Of a stretch of 64,000 nt of DNA, positions 50,080-58,915 are shown one piece after another (the stretch's first letter is position 1; each line of letters opens with the position of its first letter). Source of the DNA: Methanocella paludicola SANAE (GTDB taxonomy: Archaea > Halobacteriota > Methanocellia > Methanocellales > Methanocellaceae); assembly GCF_000011005.1 (NCBI RefSeq), contig NC_013665.1:1351437-1415436 (forward strand), in the 5' to 3' direction. The translations under genes were made by a program, and so were the position numbers. The notes under the pieces were generated by a model. It was not told the DNA's origin, searched no databases, and worked only from the letters and a program-made list of their open reading frames with translations.

Positions 50080-50250
50080 AAATTTTGGAGGCGGCGCAAA
50101 AGCAAGGCGCGCTAGGGGGCAGCCCGTAGGGGGAACCTTGCGCGCCGACAGGATGCCCAAGCTGGTGGGGACTACGTGCGCGCCAGGCCCACGGGGGCTA
50201 CGCATCGCAAGCGCGAAGGCGCTGGCGGGCCGGAGGCCCGCCTTCCCTTG
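50080..50250. other. GC-rich structured block upstream of Rep
   Basis: About 170 bp far more GC-rich than the surrounding element, with GGCGCGC...GCGCGCC pairing and a perfect hairpin GGCGGGCC-GGA-GGCCCGCC (50224-50242). No gene is seen. It may be the double-strand origin nicked by Rep, or a structured RNA; it lies 47 bp before the Rep ATG. Confidence 0.5.
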
Positions 50251-50296
50251 ACCGTATATGAATAAGTTAGAAAATAAGAAGGAAGGAAAGCAATAA

Positions 50297-50962
50297 ATGC
50301 CGACTAACTGCATCAAGCCCATAGGATACGGTCAAAGCACTACCACAGGAGAACGATTCCACATCCCATGTAAGAAGTGGGATTGCCCCGTTTGCTCTAG
50401 GGTAAGAAAAAACAAATTGTTGGACGATGTCAACCGGTTCTTTCGTGGGGAACATGTCCGGTTCATGACGTTGACAGAACGATCTACGGCCAAAAACAAG
50501 GATAAAATAATGAAGCACTACCGGAGGCTAATGGATAATCTAAAAAAGGAATATCCGGGCCTAAAGGCGTTCTGGGTAAAGGAATTCACCAAACGGGGCG
50601 TGAGGCACCTTCACGTAGCGTTAAATATGTACATCCCCCAAGCCAGGATAAAGAAATTGTGGACGAGAGCAACTGACGGGGAAAGCTACATCGTGCATAT
50701 TGAGGATACTTGCGAGGTACGCAATGCAGCTGGATACATGATGAAGTACATGACCAAACAGCTAGAAGGTGGTGACAACTTCAAAACCCACGAAAGGCGA
50801 TACGGATTCAACGGCGAAAAAAGGCCTAAACCTCCAGAATGGGAAGGTAAAGCGGAAGGCGAAATAGAAGTAGAAATAGATCCGCACTTCAATCCCCAAC
50901 TCAAAATACTGGTTCAACTACTACAATACGAACCAAATCGCATATGGCCCCTCCTTCATTGA
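50297..50962 (+). CDS. HUH-type rolling-circle replication initiator (Rep)
   Basis: 221-residue Rep protein. An N-terminal zinc-binding part (Cys25, Cys30, Cys33: PCKKWDCPVC), motif I FMTLT at 57-61, the metal-binding HUH motif HLH at 104-106 (RHLHVALN), and motif III GYMMKYMTK at 146-154 with Tyr147 and Tyr151 as candidate nicking residues. The YxxKYxxK pattern is typical of plasmid and phage Reps. It has no helicase domain. The ATG at 50297 has the purine-rich GAAGGAAAGC upstream. It makes the integrated unit a plasmid rather than a simple integron. Confidence 0.85.
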   Translation: MPTNCIKPIGYGQSTTTGERFHIPCKKWDCPVCSRVRKNKLLDDVNRFFRGEHVRFMTLTERSTAKNKDKIMKHYRRLMDNLKKEYPGLKAFWVKEFTKRGVRHLHVALNMYIPQARIKKLWTRATDGESYIVHIEDTCEVRNAAGYMMKYMTKQLEGGDNFKTHERRYGFNGEKRPKPPEWEGKAEGEIEVEIDPHFNPQLKILVQLLQYEPNRIWPLLH

Positions 50963-51107
50963 ATACATAAACCTTGCAACATGCAGCGATATTGCAAAAT
51001 CCAAAATAAGAATGATAAAATATGAAATGGGTGATGACATGCCCATTATCTAATTTTCTACAAAGCAGTTATATCAATTGTAGATTAACTAGTAGAATGG
51101 CGAGTAT

Positions 51108-51377
51108 ATGCACGGCCATAGTATTTTTATTAATAATGATGCACCTGACGGCTCAATTTGTGAGATATGCAGTAAGCCTGCACCCTGGAAAATGTATTGT
51201 AAGGATTGTGGGCATGTACTTCGATATTTCTGCGATGAACATGCATATCTGAGCCAGGGCGATGAAAAATTAGAAAGACAAGTCAAGAAATCATATAAGA
51301 ACAACAAGCCTTTGAAGATAGGAAGAGAACTTCAAACGGCTATGGACGAATGGCAATCTTATGTGAAAATGAGTTAA
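51108..51377 (+). CDS. zinc-finger microprotein
   Basis: 89 residues. CEICSKPAPWKMYCKDC and YFCDEH give two pairs of Cys plus a Cys/His end, likely one or two zinc sites; the rest is charged and helical. No family is recognised. It lies between Rep and the HXXEE gene on the same strand and may be a small DNA-binding regulator of the element. The ATG at 51108 is the natural start. Confidence 0.7.
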   Translation: MHGHSIFINNDAPDGSICEICSKPAPWKMYCKDCGHVLRYFCDEHAYLSQGDEKLERQVKKSYKNNKPLKIGRELQTAMDEWQSYVKMS

Positions 51378-51435
51378 GTAGTTCAGTAGCAAACTACATA
51401 TATGATGTAATCTCGATTGTTCTTGAGGGATTCTT

Positions 51436-52113
51436 ATGAAGATTATGGACTTTATAAGAGGGAACTGGTACAACATAGGATTGGTTGTTGCCTTTGTTGC
51501 ATTGCTCTATTTAGTTTTGGAATATCCGAATATGGGTGTATTGCAAATTTTACTGTTGCTTAACTTTGTGGCCATTTTAATACATCAATTCGAGGAGTAT
51601 GGTTTCCCGGGTGGCGAGCCGGCGGTCATGAACATGGTATTACAGCCTAGTTCTACTCCTAACAAATACCCCTTGAATCAAAATTCGGCCATGATCACTA
51701 ATGTGGTTGTTACTTATTTGATGTACTTAATTCCAGTATTCTTCCCTAATATAATATGGCTTGGATTGGCTCCCATATTATTTGGCATGATGCAATTTAT
51801 TGTTCATGGCGTAATGACCAACTTAAAGCTCAAATCACTTTATAATCCGGGGTTGGGGGCCGTTGTTTTGCTACACATACCCATAGGATTATACTATATC
51901 TACTACATCCAAACCATGGGCCTAGCGAGTATCTGGGATTGGGTAATCGCAATCGTATACATGGTCCTCGTGGCGTTCATCGTTGTAAACAAGATGACCT
52001 ATTCGTGGTTGGCCGACAAGAATAGCCCCAATATTTTCTCTGCAGCTGAAATGAAAAGGTGGAACGTCCAAGAGAAATTAAATAAGCTTCATGGGGGAAG
52101 TCCCAAAAATTAA
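51436..52113 (+). CDS. HXXEE-domain membrane protein
   Basis: 225-residue membrane protein with six hydrophobic segments. HQFEEYGFPGG at 50-60 is the motif that names the HXXEE family; further conserved His are in QFIVHGVMTN and LLHIPIG, so a metal or acid-base site in the membrane is likely. The activity of the family is unknown. It is the last gene of the integrated element, next to tRNA-Thr, and is AT-rich like its neighbours. Met5 (51448) is an alternative start. Confidence 0.85.
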   Translation: MKIMDFIRGNWYNIGLVVAFVALLYLVLEYPNMGVLQILLLLNFVAILIHQFEEYGFPGGEPAVMNMVLQPSSTPNKYPLNQNSAMITNVVVTYLMYLIPVFFPNIIWLGLAPILFGMMQFIVHGVMTNLKLKSLYNPGLGAVVLLHIPIGLYYIYYIQTMGLASIWDWVIAIVYMVLVAFIVVNKMTYSWLADKNSPNIFSAAEMKRWNVQEKLNKLHGGSPKN

Positions 52114-52344
52114 CAATTTTCAACTTTTTGTTCTGTTTGACTTCGAGGTCAGTAACCTATTGGTATAAGTGAGGAGGGACGAAATTTTAGCAAACGTTTA
52201 TATCGTAATTAGTTATTGTTTTCATTAGAGATCGTATCATCAGCATATGAGGTCAAATGTCTATAAATTTGGCTTCATTTGTCAGCATTAGAAAATAAGC
52301 CCGTTAGGAAAATAAAGACTATATTTGGTTTTAAAAAGGAAAAG

Positions 52345-52418
52345 AGCCCCCGGCGAGATTTGAACTCGCGACCTGCTGATTACAAGTCAGCCGCTCTACC
52401 AGGCTGAGCCACAGAGGC
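52345..52418 (-). tRNA. tRNA-Thr (TGT anticodon)
   Basis: 74 nt on the minus strand. Acceptor GCCTCTG pairs with CGGGGGC (two G-U pairs); D arm GCTC/GAGC; anticodon stem GCTGA/TCAGC with loop CTTGTAA, anticodon TGT (Thr, ACN); T arm GCGAG-TTCAAAT-CTCGC. CCA is not encoded. Its 3' half is copied at 47946-47994, 48634-48673 and 21914-21950, making it the attachment site of at least one element family. Confidence 0.94.
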
Positions 52419-52559
52419 ATCTTGAAAAAGCATAGACTACATACCTGAACGCCCTATTTAAAATTTACGCAACGGCCAGAAAAGCACAAACCAATATATT
52501 TGCTTTAATTTACTATGAGCAAAAAGATTAAGACCTCATAGCGATTATAGAACATCGGG

Positions 52560-53621
52560 ATGGAAAGGATGAGCTTACTCTATCAATTCTTAGGGTACAC
52601 TCCTGAAAATTACAGCAGGGTCAGTGTGGCCCAGTACGAACTGCTAATGTGCCTCACAAAGCAGCAGGTCGACCAGGAACTACAGCAAGCGTGGACTCCG
52701 ATCGTCGGGTCCCTTGAACACAATATCGCATTATTTTGCAGTGAGGGCCTCTTAGAGGAGGCATCGCTCGAAGAAAAATTCGATTCCAAGTACAGAGTTG
52801 CAGACATCAAGTCGCTTTTAGAACAGCATCAGATCTCAATGAGCCCGAAGGCCCGGAAGTCGGAGATGATCGCCCGGTACCTTGACTGTATACCGGCCAA
52901 CGTGGCCTCGAACGAGGTCGCCGACATCAGGCGTTACCGGCTGACGGGGAAAGGCAAGAAACAGGTCGAATTCTACCTGGCCAGCAAAGAGATGGCCCGA
53001 AAGACGATGGAGGCGAGCGCCATGGCATACCTGATGACCGGAGACCTCACCCGTGCCGGCCAGCGCATCGCTCTCTACGAGTCTCAGCAGGTATTCTCCA
53101 AAGGCCCGGGCATTGATTGGTCGAAGGGCATGCCCGAGGCGTACCTGAAGCTGGCGGCCTACCTGCTCGCTCACGACTACAGTGAGCTCCCGCTGCTCGA
53201 GACCCAGCGCAAGGAGGTCGGCGCAAAACTGGCTTTATCCGCGCTGCTGGGCGAGACGTATGCCGATGCCGGCAAGCGTATCCTGGACGTGTCCAACGGC
53301 GAGTTCGGCTGGACCGTGTTCGGGAACGTGCTCAGGACAAACCCGTGCTGCGGCTACGCGACGACGTGCAACCTTGACGATCCGCTCGAGATCGCCCAGC
53401 TCTATGCCCGTATGCGTATGGGCGAAGCGTGCACGAACATGGATCTCGAAAAGCTGTCGGCGCTAAGGCTGGGCAAGGGCATCAAGATCCTGCCCGCCAA
53501 CGGTAACCACTGTATCTCGTGTACGAGGGGTAAGCACCAGTACTCGTGGTCCGAGATACAAAGCCTGCCCCGGCTTCCCAAGCAGTGGGGCTGCATGTGC
53601 ACGTACTCGGCCTGGATATAA
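52560..53621 (+). CDS. SAP-like domain protein with C-terminal Cys cluster
   Basis: 353-residue soluble protein of unknown function. Residues about 80-115 (VADIKSLLEQHQISMSPKARKSEMIARYLDCI) have the helix-extended loop-helix pattern of a SAP DNA-binding motif. The middle is helical (AMAYLMTGDLTRAGQRIALYE). The C-terminus holds several Cys (HCISCTRGKHQYSW, WGCMC) and a CCGYATTC segment, possibly a metal site. The ATG at 52560 follows the tRNA-Thr gene, divergently; an internal Met4 is also possible. A strong terminator follows. It lies outside the element and shows normal chromosomal composition. Confidence 0.75.
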   Translation: MERMSLLYQFLGYTPENYSRVSVAQYELLMCLTKQQVDQELQQAWTPIVGSLEHNIALFCSEGLLEEASLEEKFDSKYRVADIKSLLEQHQISMSPKARKSEMIARYLDCIPANVASNEVADIRRYRLTGKGKKQVEFYLASKEMARKTMEASAMAYLMTGDLTRAGQRIALYESQQVFSKGPGIDWSKGMPEAYLKLAAYLLAHDYSELPLLETQRKEVGAKLALSALLGETYADAGKRILDVSNGEFGWTVFGNVLRTNPCCGYATTCNLDDPLEIAQLYARMRMGEACTNMDLEKLSALRLGKGIKILPANGNHCISCTRGKHQYSWSEIQSLPRLPKQWGCMCTYSAWI

Positions 53622-53636
53622 AGATTACTAGAACAT

Positions 53637-53688
53637 GGATGCCCCCGCCCCCACATACATTCTATCGGGGCATCCCAATTTTTTTTAA
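53637..53688 (+). terminator. terminator after the SAP-like protein gene
   Basis: GGATGCCCC (53637-53645) pairs perfectly with GGGGCATCC (53667-53675) across a 21-nt loop and is followed by a run of T (AATTTTTTTT). Confidence 0.75.
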
Positions 53689-53749
53689 TTTAAATTATTT
53701 ATAGTAGGCCTGTCATATTGCTCAGTAATAGCTTGTATGAGGTGATTTT

Positions 53750-54055
53750 ATGGGAATAATGCAAGATTTTAAAGAATTTTTAAATGAATATAAGGTAATG
53801 GGATTGGCAGTCGCATTCATCATGGGTGTCGCAGCCACGGCGTTGATCCAGGCGCTGGTAAACGATATCATCATGCCCATAATCGGGAGACTGATCCCCG
53901 GCGGCGCATGGCAGACAGCGACGCTTGACATCGCCGGCATGTTGTTCAAGTGGGGCGACTTCCTGTCCCAGGTGATCAACTTCGTCATCATAGCGTTCGT
54001 CGTTTTCCTCATCGCCAAGTTTATCATGGGCGAGAAGAAGGTCACGAAGAAGTAA
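53750..54055 (+). CDS. mscL: large-conductance mechanosensitive channel
   Basis: 101-residue MscL. The N-terminal amphipathic helix MQDFKEFLNEYKVMGLAVAF leads into pore helix M1 (AFIMGVAATALIQALVNDIIMP), followed by a short periplasmic loop and M2 (FVIIAFVVFLIAKFIMG) with a basic end. It is shorter than bacterial MscL (about 135) because the C-terminal helix bundle is absent, as in several archaeal forms. It opens as a safety valve under hypo-osmotic shock. Confidence 0.93.
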   Translation: MGIMQDFKEFLNEYKVMGLAVAFIMGVAATALIQALVNDIIMPIIGRLIPGGAWQTATLDIAGMLFKWGDFLSQVINFVIIAFVVFLIAKFIMGEKKVTKK

Positions 54056-54110
54056 GTCTTATTTTTTTATGCAAAAGTATACATGAGTGTTGTTCTATTT
54101 TTATTTCAGG

Positions 54111-55058
54111 ATGTTCGACGTTCCGAAGATCACTGGTATTATTAGTGCCCGTAATGCGAAGACCATCGGGTTTCAGTTCCCCGAGGGCCTGAAGCGCCAG
54201 GCACCGGCTCTCGCTAAAGAGGTCGAGGCGAAGACGGGCGCCCTGGTCATTATTTCGGGCGACCCGTGCTACGGGGCATGTGATATCGACGACGCCTTGC
54301 TGGATATGGTCGATGTGCTCTTTCACTTCGGGCATTCCCGCATTAGCGATGACGACCGTATCGTCTTCATGGAGTATTATCATGATGTCGACGTCGATCG
54401 GGCTGTTGCGAGCGCATTGCCGCTGCTGGGCCAAAAAGTGGGCGTTGTCACTACCGTGCAGCACATCCATAAGCTCGACGACATCGCTAAGATCCTGACT
54501 GATGCCGGCAGGGAGCCCGTCATTTCTAAGGGCGATTCAAGGATCACTTACCCGGGCCAGGTGCTGGGGTGCAACTTCAGCGCAGTGCCCGCCGGCGTGG
54601 ACTCTTTTTTGTTCGTCGGCTCGGGCAATTTCCACCCGATGGGCATGAGGCTCGCCCATAAGGTGCCCGTGGTCGCGGCGGACCCCTTCACGGGCGAGGC
54701 CCGCCTGGTGGACGTAGAAAAAATAATGAAACAGCGATACGCCGTCATGGCGAAGGCCATGGACGCGAAAAAGTGGGGGATCATCGTGGGCATGAAATCG
54801 GGGCAGCAGCGCCTGGCGCTGGCGAAGCGCCTCAAGGATATCGCCGGCGATGCAGTGCTCATCTCCATTAAAGAGATATCTCCCGATCGTCTGCTGAACT
54901 TCAAAGTCGACGCGTATGTGTCGACGGCCTGCCCCCGGATCGCCATCGACGATGCCGGGCGATTCCCCGCGCCGGTGCTCACACCGGTCGAATTCGAGAT
55001 GGTCAAAGGCCTGAGAAGCTGGGAAGACCTGGCATTGGATGAGATAGCAGGCGATTGA
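54111..55058 (+). CDS. dph2: 2-(3-amino-3-carboxypropyl)histidine synthase (Dph2)
   Basis: First enzyme of diphthamide synthesis: an unusual [4Fe-4S] enzyme that transfers the aminocarboxypropyl group of SAM to a His of elongation factor 2. 315 residues from the ATG at 54111, which gives MFDVPKI; a frame eight codons longer lies over the AT-rich promoter. The three cluster cysteines are in GDPCYGACD (domain 1), LGCNFSA (domain 2) and STACPRIAID (domain 3). Archaeal Dph2 works as a homodimer. It is alone on its transcript or shares mscL's. Confidence 0.93.
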   Translation: MFDVPKITGIISARNAKTIGFQFPEGLKRQAPALAKEVEAKTGALVIISGDPCYGACDIDDALLDMVDVLFHFGHSRISDDDRIVFMEYYHDVDVDRAVASALPLLGQKVGVVTTVQHIHKLDDIAKILTDAGREPVISKGDSRITYPGQVLGCNFSAVPAGVDSFLFVGSGNFHPMGMRLAHKVPVVAADPFTGEARLVDVEKIMKQRYAVMAKAMDAKKWGIIVGMKSGQQRLALAKRLKDIAGDAVLISIKEISPDRLLNFKVDAYVSTACPRIAIDDAGRFPAPVLTPVEFEMVKGLRSWEDLALDEIAGD

Positions 55059-55161
55059 ACATTTAGCATTTGCTATTAATTGCGCTATAGGCTGCTTTTT
55101 TTGCCCTTTCAACGGGTCGTTAATTTATTTATTAATATTTTTATAGCAATGGGGGCAAACA

Positions 55162-55431
55162 ATGGCCTGTAATGCATACGGTAGTGTAATAAAAGGCGAA
55201 GTAGCCGGATATAAGCATGGATGGATACCAATGTCGCCTGCCCTTATGGTCGTCAAGGCCGGCGGCGATATGATCAAGATACCCATCGACCAGCGTCAGG
55301 TAAAGTTCATCCAGAAAGAGTACCATGTCGGGGACATTGTCGAGCTGGAATATGACGGCTGCTGGCATATTATGAGCCGCCTGGCGCCCGAGGAAAGCAA
55401 AATACAAAACTTTCTCCATAATACTTATTAA
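55162..55431 (+). CDS. small beta-barrel-like protein (paralogue of 56206-56478)
   Basis: 89 residues, mostly beta-strand by pattern: VIKGEVAGYKHGWIPMS, LMVVKAGGDMIKIPIDQRQVKFIQKEYHVGDIVELEYDG. The block IPIDQRQVKFI...VGDIVELEYD is nearly repeated in the 90-residue protein at 56206. It resembles a small OB/SH3-like barrel; no family is recognised. A T-rich tract follows the stop. Confidence 0.7.
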   Translation: MACNAYGSVIKGEVAGYKHGWIPMSPALMVVKAGGDMIKIPIDQRQVKFIQKEYHVGDIVELEYDGCWHIMSRLAPEESKIQNFLHNTY

Positions 55432-55545
55432 ACTTTTTTTCAATGTGGAAAAAATCTTTAGGCTAATAATGTAGTTTATCTAAATAAACGATAAGGTGCC
55501 GTGCGTAAAAACCTTCAGTAAATGACATGCAAGGATTTACCACAT

Positions 55546-56076
55546 ATGACCGACAAAAATGCTAAACTGGTCCTTATTGCGATATTGATCGTCGCTATAT
55601 CGCTGACAACTGCCGGATGCTCCGGCGCTTTTATTAGGGCTCCTACGCCTACGCCTGCCGCTCCGACGCCTACGCCTGTTGTTACGGCCACGCCGCTGCC
55701 TACCCCGGTCCCGACAATAACCGGCCCCGTAGACCTTATATTTACAAGGCCGCTTGAATCGGGCGCGAACAATACCTCTGCGATACACGTCCTCACTGGT
55801 AATATCACCTACAACGGCGACCCTGCGGCCGGCTATATCGTGCTCGTCGATACCGTTAACGGATGCGAATACGGGAACAGGACGGGCGCCGATGGAAAAT
55901 TCAAGGTGACCTTCAGGGATGACTGGGGCTCCACATATACCATGAAGATCGTCGACACTTCGGACTGCGTCATATATGCGGACAGGACTCCCCGCCCTGT
56001 GAGCGAGACAGGCCCGTTCGCTATCTCGATCGAAGTGCCCTCTAGCAAACAGATCCATGTCAGCATTGCGCCATAA
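55546..56076 (+). CDS. lipoprotein with carboxypeptidase-regulatory-like beta domain
   Basis: 176 residues from the ATG at 55546 (a frame eight codons longer exists). Signal peptide with lipobox TTAGC, a Thr/Pro linker (APTPTPAAPTPTPV, about 30-55), and a beta-sandwich domain (LTGNITYNGDPAAGYIVLVD...NRTGADGKFKVTF) like the Ig-type CarboxypepD_reg fold. It is anchored outside the cell membrane; role unknown. It lies between two paralogous small-protein genes. Confidence 0.75.
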   Translation: MTDKNAKLVLIAILIVAISLTTAGCSGAFIRAPTPTPAAPTPTPVVTATPLPTPVPTITGPVDLIFTRPLESGANNTSAIHVLTGNITYNGDPAAGYIVLVDTVNGCEYGNRTGADGKFKVTFRDDWGSTYTMKIVDTSDCVIYADRTPRPVSETGPFAISIEVPSSKQIHVSIAP

Positions 56077-56205
56077 CGTCGTAAAATCTGCGGGCAATGC
56101 CCGCCTTATGCTGTTTTTTATTCTATGACCGCTTGGTTTTCTTGCCATTACTTTTAGAGCCTTTATTATTTATAAATTATATTATAATTTAAAAGTGATA
56201 GTAAA

Positions 56206-56478
56206 ATGGTCTATAAAAGCGCCGATATAATCACTTTTGGCGAGATCGCCAGGTACCCGAAACGCCTGTTGCCGATCTCGAGAAGTACCCACATCGTCGT
56301 GAGGGTCGGGCGGGAGATGGTCGACGTGCCGGTCGATAACCGGCAGATCAAGTTCATCGAGAAAGAGCACCCAGTGGGCAGCATCGTCGAGCTGGAATAC
56401 GACAGCGGCTGGCGTATTCGCAGCCATGTGGCGCCCCTGGAGAATGATATAGCCGTTAAGGCCCAGGATATCTATTAG
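56206..56478 (+). CDS. small beta-barrel-like protein (paralogue of 55162-55431)
   Basis: 90 residues with the same core as its paralogue (VPVDNRQIKFIEKEHPVGSIVELEYDSGWRI). The N-terminus (SADIITFGEIARYPKRLLPISRSTHIVV) is strand-rich and basic. The pair probably arose by local duplication with the lipoprotein gene between them. It starts a run of genes on the plus strand leading into endA. Function unknown. Confidence 0.7.
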   Translation: MVYKSADIITFGEIARYPKRLLPISRSTHIVVRVGREMVDVPVDNRQIKFIEKEHPVGSIVELEYDSGWRIRSHVAPLENDIAVKAQDIY

Positions 56479-56551
56479 CAGGGTCATCTTTATAAGGCCG
56501 ATTCGGCTATAAAATATCTATTGTTCAATGTACTTATAGTGAGTTTATTTT

Positions 56552-57649
56552 ATGAAAGGCGAGCTAAAAGGCGACCGGGTCGTCATGGGCAGTGATGCCG
56601 TCGAGGAGTTGTATAATGTTCTATATTATGGCCGCCTTAAGGATGATACGCTCGAGCTTGCTCTGGTCGAGGCCGCCTATCTTCTGGACCGTGAGAAGAT
56701 CTCTGTCGACTCTAATGGTAGATCGCTGTCCTTCAGGGACCTTTTCATCGAGGCGTCGCATCTGCAGGAATACTTCGAGCTTAAGTATATCGTTTATCGT
56801 GATCTTCGCGAGCGCGGCTATTATGTTCAGCCCGGCGTTACGGATTTCCGGGTCTACCCGCGGGGCGGCAAGCCGGGCGTCACAGCCTCTCACTTATTTG
56901 TTCACGTAGTAACGGAGCGCAAGCCCCTCCCGCTAACGCAGCTCATATCGAACCTGCAGGCGGCCATCAATGTCCGGCGGGAAATGGCGCTAGCCATCGT
57001 GGACGAAGAAAGCGACATAACGTACTACGGCGTCAAGTTCCAGCGTATGCGGGGTGGTATGGGTCCACTGGACGTTGAAATGAAAAAGGGCGTGGCCACG
57101 CTCATGGCCGACCGGGTCATCGTCTGGGACCAGGGCATGTCCCTGCAGCTCCACGAAAAAGGCTTCTACGGCAATATGCTGGACGAGAAGCGCCTCCAGC
57201 TATCCCTCATCGAATCCGCCTATCTGATGAAAAAATATGGCCTGGCGATCCTAGACACACAGACAAATGAGCCCCTGAAGCTCGAAACCTTTATACAAAA
57301 AACGCGCACAATAGACCGTGACTTCGAAGGCAAATTGAAAGTCTACGAGGACTTAAGGGAGAGGGGCCTGGTCGCGAAGACCGGGTTCAAGTTCGGCAGC
57401 CATTTCCGCGTATATCTCAAGATCGAGAACATCAAGAAGATCCCGCACTCCCTCTACCTGGTAGACTATATTGAGAACGGGCACGTGTTCGACCTGCCCG
57501 ACCTGTCGAGGTCGGTAAGGCTGGCGAACAGCGTCCGGAAGGAAATGGTCTTCGCCTTCGAGAAAGATGGCGCAGCCTCCGATAAGGGAGGCATAGCCTC
57601 CGATAGCGGGGGCGTACAGTACTTCAGCCTTGGCCGCATTAAGCTATAG
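56552..57649 (+). CDS. endA: tRNA-splicing endonuclease, fused two-repeat form
   Basis: Cuts introns from pre-tRNA at the bulge-helix-bulge. 365 residues in two EndA units: an N-terminal non-catalytic unit (about 1-165) and a catalytic unit (about 185-345) with Tyr288 (SHFRVY), His299 (IPHSLYLV) and Lys330 (SVRKEM). In the first unit Tyr102 and His114 survive but the Lys position is Arg143 (NVRREM), fitting an inactive structural half, as in alpha2-type archaeal enzymes. It is followed after 5 bp by trpS, then pheS and pheT, all on one strand. Confidence 0.93.
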   Translation: MKGELKGDRVVMGSDAVEELYNVLYYGRLKDDTLELALVEAAYLLDREKISVDSNGRSLSFRDLFIEASHLQEYFELKYIVYRDLRERGYYVQPGVTDFRVYPRGGKPGVTASHLFVHVVTERKPLPLTQLISNLQAAINVRREMALAIVDEESDITYYGVKFQRMRGGMGPLDVEMKKGVATLMADRVIVWDQGMSLQLHEKGFYGNMLDEKRLQLSLIESAYLMKKYGLAILDTQTNEPLKLETFIQKTRTIDRDFEGKLKVYEDLRERGLVAKTGFKFGSHFRVYLKIENIKKIPHSLYLVDYIENGHVFDLPDLSRSVRLANSVRKEMVFAFEKDGAASDKGGIASDSGGVQYFSLGRIKL

Positions 57650-57654
57650 GAACG

Positions 57655-58914
57655 ATGAAAATGAACGAGGAATTCAAGGTCACGCCATGGGAAGTCTCCG
57701 GCAAGGTGGACTACGCGCGTCTCATAGAAGTGTTCGGCACCGAGCCGATCGACGATAAGCTCCTTGAGCGGTGGAAACGCATTACGGGCAGCGTCCCGAT
57801 GGCTCTCCAGAGGAAGATATTCTTTTCGCATCGTGACCTGAACTGGATCCTCGACCTGTACGAAAAGGGTGAAAAGTTCGTCCTGTACACCGGGAGGGGC
57901 CCCTCGGGCAACACGCACCTGGGCCATCTCATGCCCTGGATGTTCACCAAATACCTGCAGGATACGTTCGACGTTCCCCTGTATTTCCAGATGACGGACG
58001 ACGAGAAGTACCTGTCCAGGGATGAGCTTTCTATTAAGGATACGCTGGGCTTTTCCTATGAGAATGCGCTGGACGTCGTCGCCCTGGGATTCGACCCGAA
58101 GAAGACCTTCATATTCTCCGATCTTGAATATAATAAGACGTTGTATCGCATAGCTATTGAAGTGGCGAAGCGCCTCACGTTCTCCACGGCGAAAGCCGTG
58201 TTCGGGTTCGACAACTCGACCAACGTGGGCATGATATTCATTACGTCCATGCAGTCGGCTCCCGCTTTTCTGCCTTCGGTGGAACGGGGAAAGAACGTGC
58301 CTGTGCTCATCCCCCACGCTATCGACCAGGACCCGCATTTCCGCGTAACCAGGGATATAGCGCCCAAGCTCGGCTATTATAAGCCTGCCTCGGTCCACTG
58401 CACGTTCCTCCCGAGCCTGGCGGGCTCCGATAAGATGTCCGCTTCGAAGCCGGAGACGACCATCTACACGACGGACGACCCGAAGACCGCCCGCAAGAAG
58501 GTGCTGAGCGCTTTCACCGGCGGAAGGGTCTCGGTGGAAGAGCAAAGGAAGCTGGGCGGGGTGCCAAGCGTCTGCGCCATATTCCAGTATTACTATTATC
58601 TCTTCGAGGAGGACCGGGAGAAGCTCAACGCCCGCGAGCAAAAATGCGTGCGTGGCGAGATCATGTGCGGAGAATGCAAGCAGGAGCTTGCCGGCCGCGT
58701 CGTGAGCTTCCTCGAGAGGCACCAGGAGAAGAGGGAGAAGGCGAAAGAGATCATCGACGAGTTCATCGTCAGCGATTACAGCGCCGCCTACGATAAGTTA
58801 AAGAGGCCGCAGGATAAAAAAGAGGTCGCTAAACTTAAAAAGTCTATGAAAGAGTACTGCAGCGTCAAGGAAGGCGACCGCATTCAAATTAAAAAGACGA
58901 AAGAGCTGGAGTAA
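57655..58914 (+). CDS. trpS: tryptophanyl-tRNA synthetase
   Basis: 419-residue class I synthetase charging tRNA-Trp. The HIGH motif appears as HLGH (88-91, [10 protein letters not shown]) and KMSKS as KMSAS (DKMSASKPE, near 262-266), both normal for archaeal/eukaryotic TrpRS. The N-terminal extension ([20 protein letters not shown]) matches archaeal forms. Start ATG at 57655, 5 bp after endA; pheS begins 1 bp after its stop, so the block is surely co-transcribed. Confidence 0.95.
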   Translation: MKMNEEFKVTPWEVSGKVDYARLIEVFGTEPIDDKLLERWKRITGSVPMALQRKIFFSHRDLNWILDLYEKGEKFVLYTGRGPSGNTHLGHLMPWMFTKYLQDTFDVPLYFQMTDDEKYLSRDELSIKDTLGFSYENALDVVALGFDPKKTFIFSDLEYNKTLYRIAIEVAKRLTFSTAKAVFGFDNSTNVGMIFITSMQSAPAFLPSVERGKNVPVLIPHAIDQDPHFRVTRDIAPKLGYYKPASVHCTFLPSLAGSDKMSASKPETTIYTTDDPKTARKKVLSAFTGGRVSVEEQRKLGGVPSVCAIFQYYYYLFEEDREKLNAREQKCVRGEIMCGECKQELAGRVVSFLERHQEKREKAKEIIDEFIVSDYSAAYDKLKRPQDKKEVAKLKKSMKEYCSVKEGDRIQIKKTKELE

Positions 58915-58915
58915 C

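Larger units (their letters stand above)
48634..52418. mobile_element. compact integrated element at tRNA-Thr (integrase, HUH Rep, cargo)
   Basis: 3.8-kb unit between scar B and the intact tRNA-Thr. It carries a tyrosine recombinase (49082-49981), a GC-rich structured block (50080-50250), a HUH-type replication initiator (50297-50962), a zinc-finger microprotein and an HXXEE membrane protein. This is the layout of a small rolling-circle plasmid that integrates in a tRNA gene. Scar A, 0.7 kb outside, suggests a second, older insertion in tandem. Boundaries are inferred from the repeats. Confidence 0.75.

Noticed and set aside
51022-51252. 76-codon frame overlapping the zinc-finger microprotein
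   Set aside because: The overlapping frame from 51108 has ordered Cys pairs and is the better gene.
57466-58722. 418-codon antisense frame over endA/trpS
   Set aside because: Shadow of two clearly identified genes.
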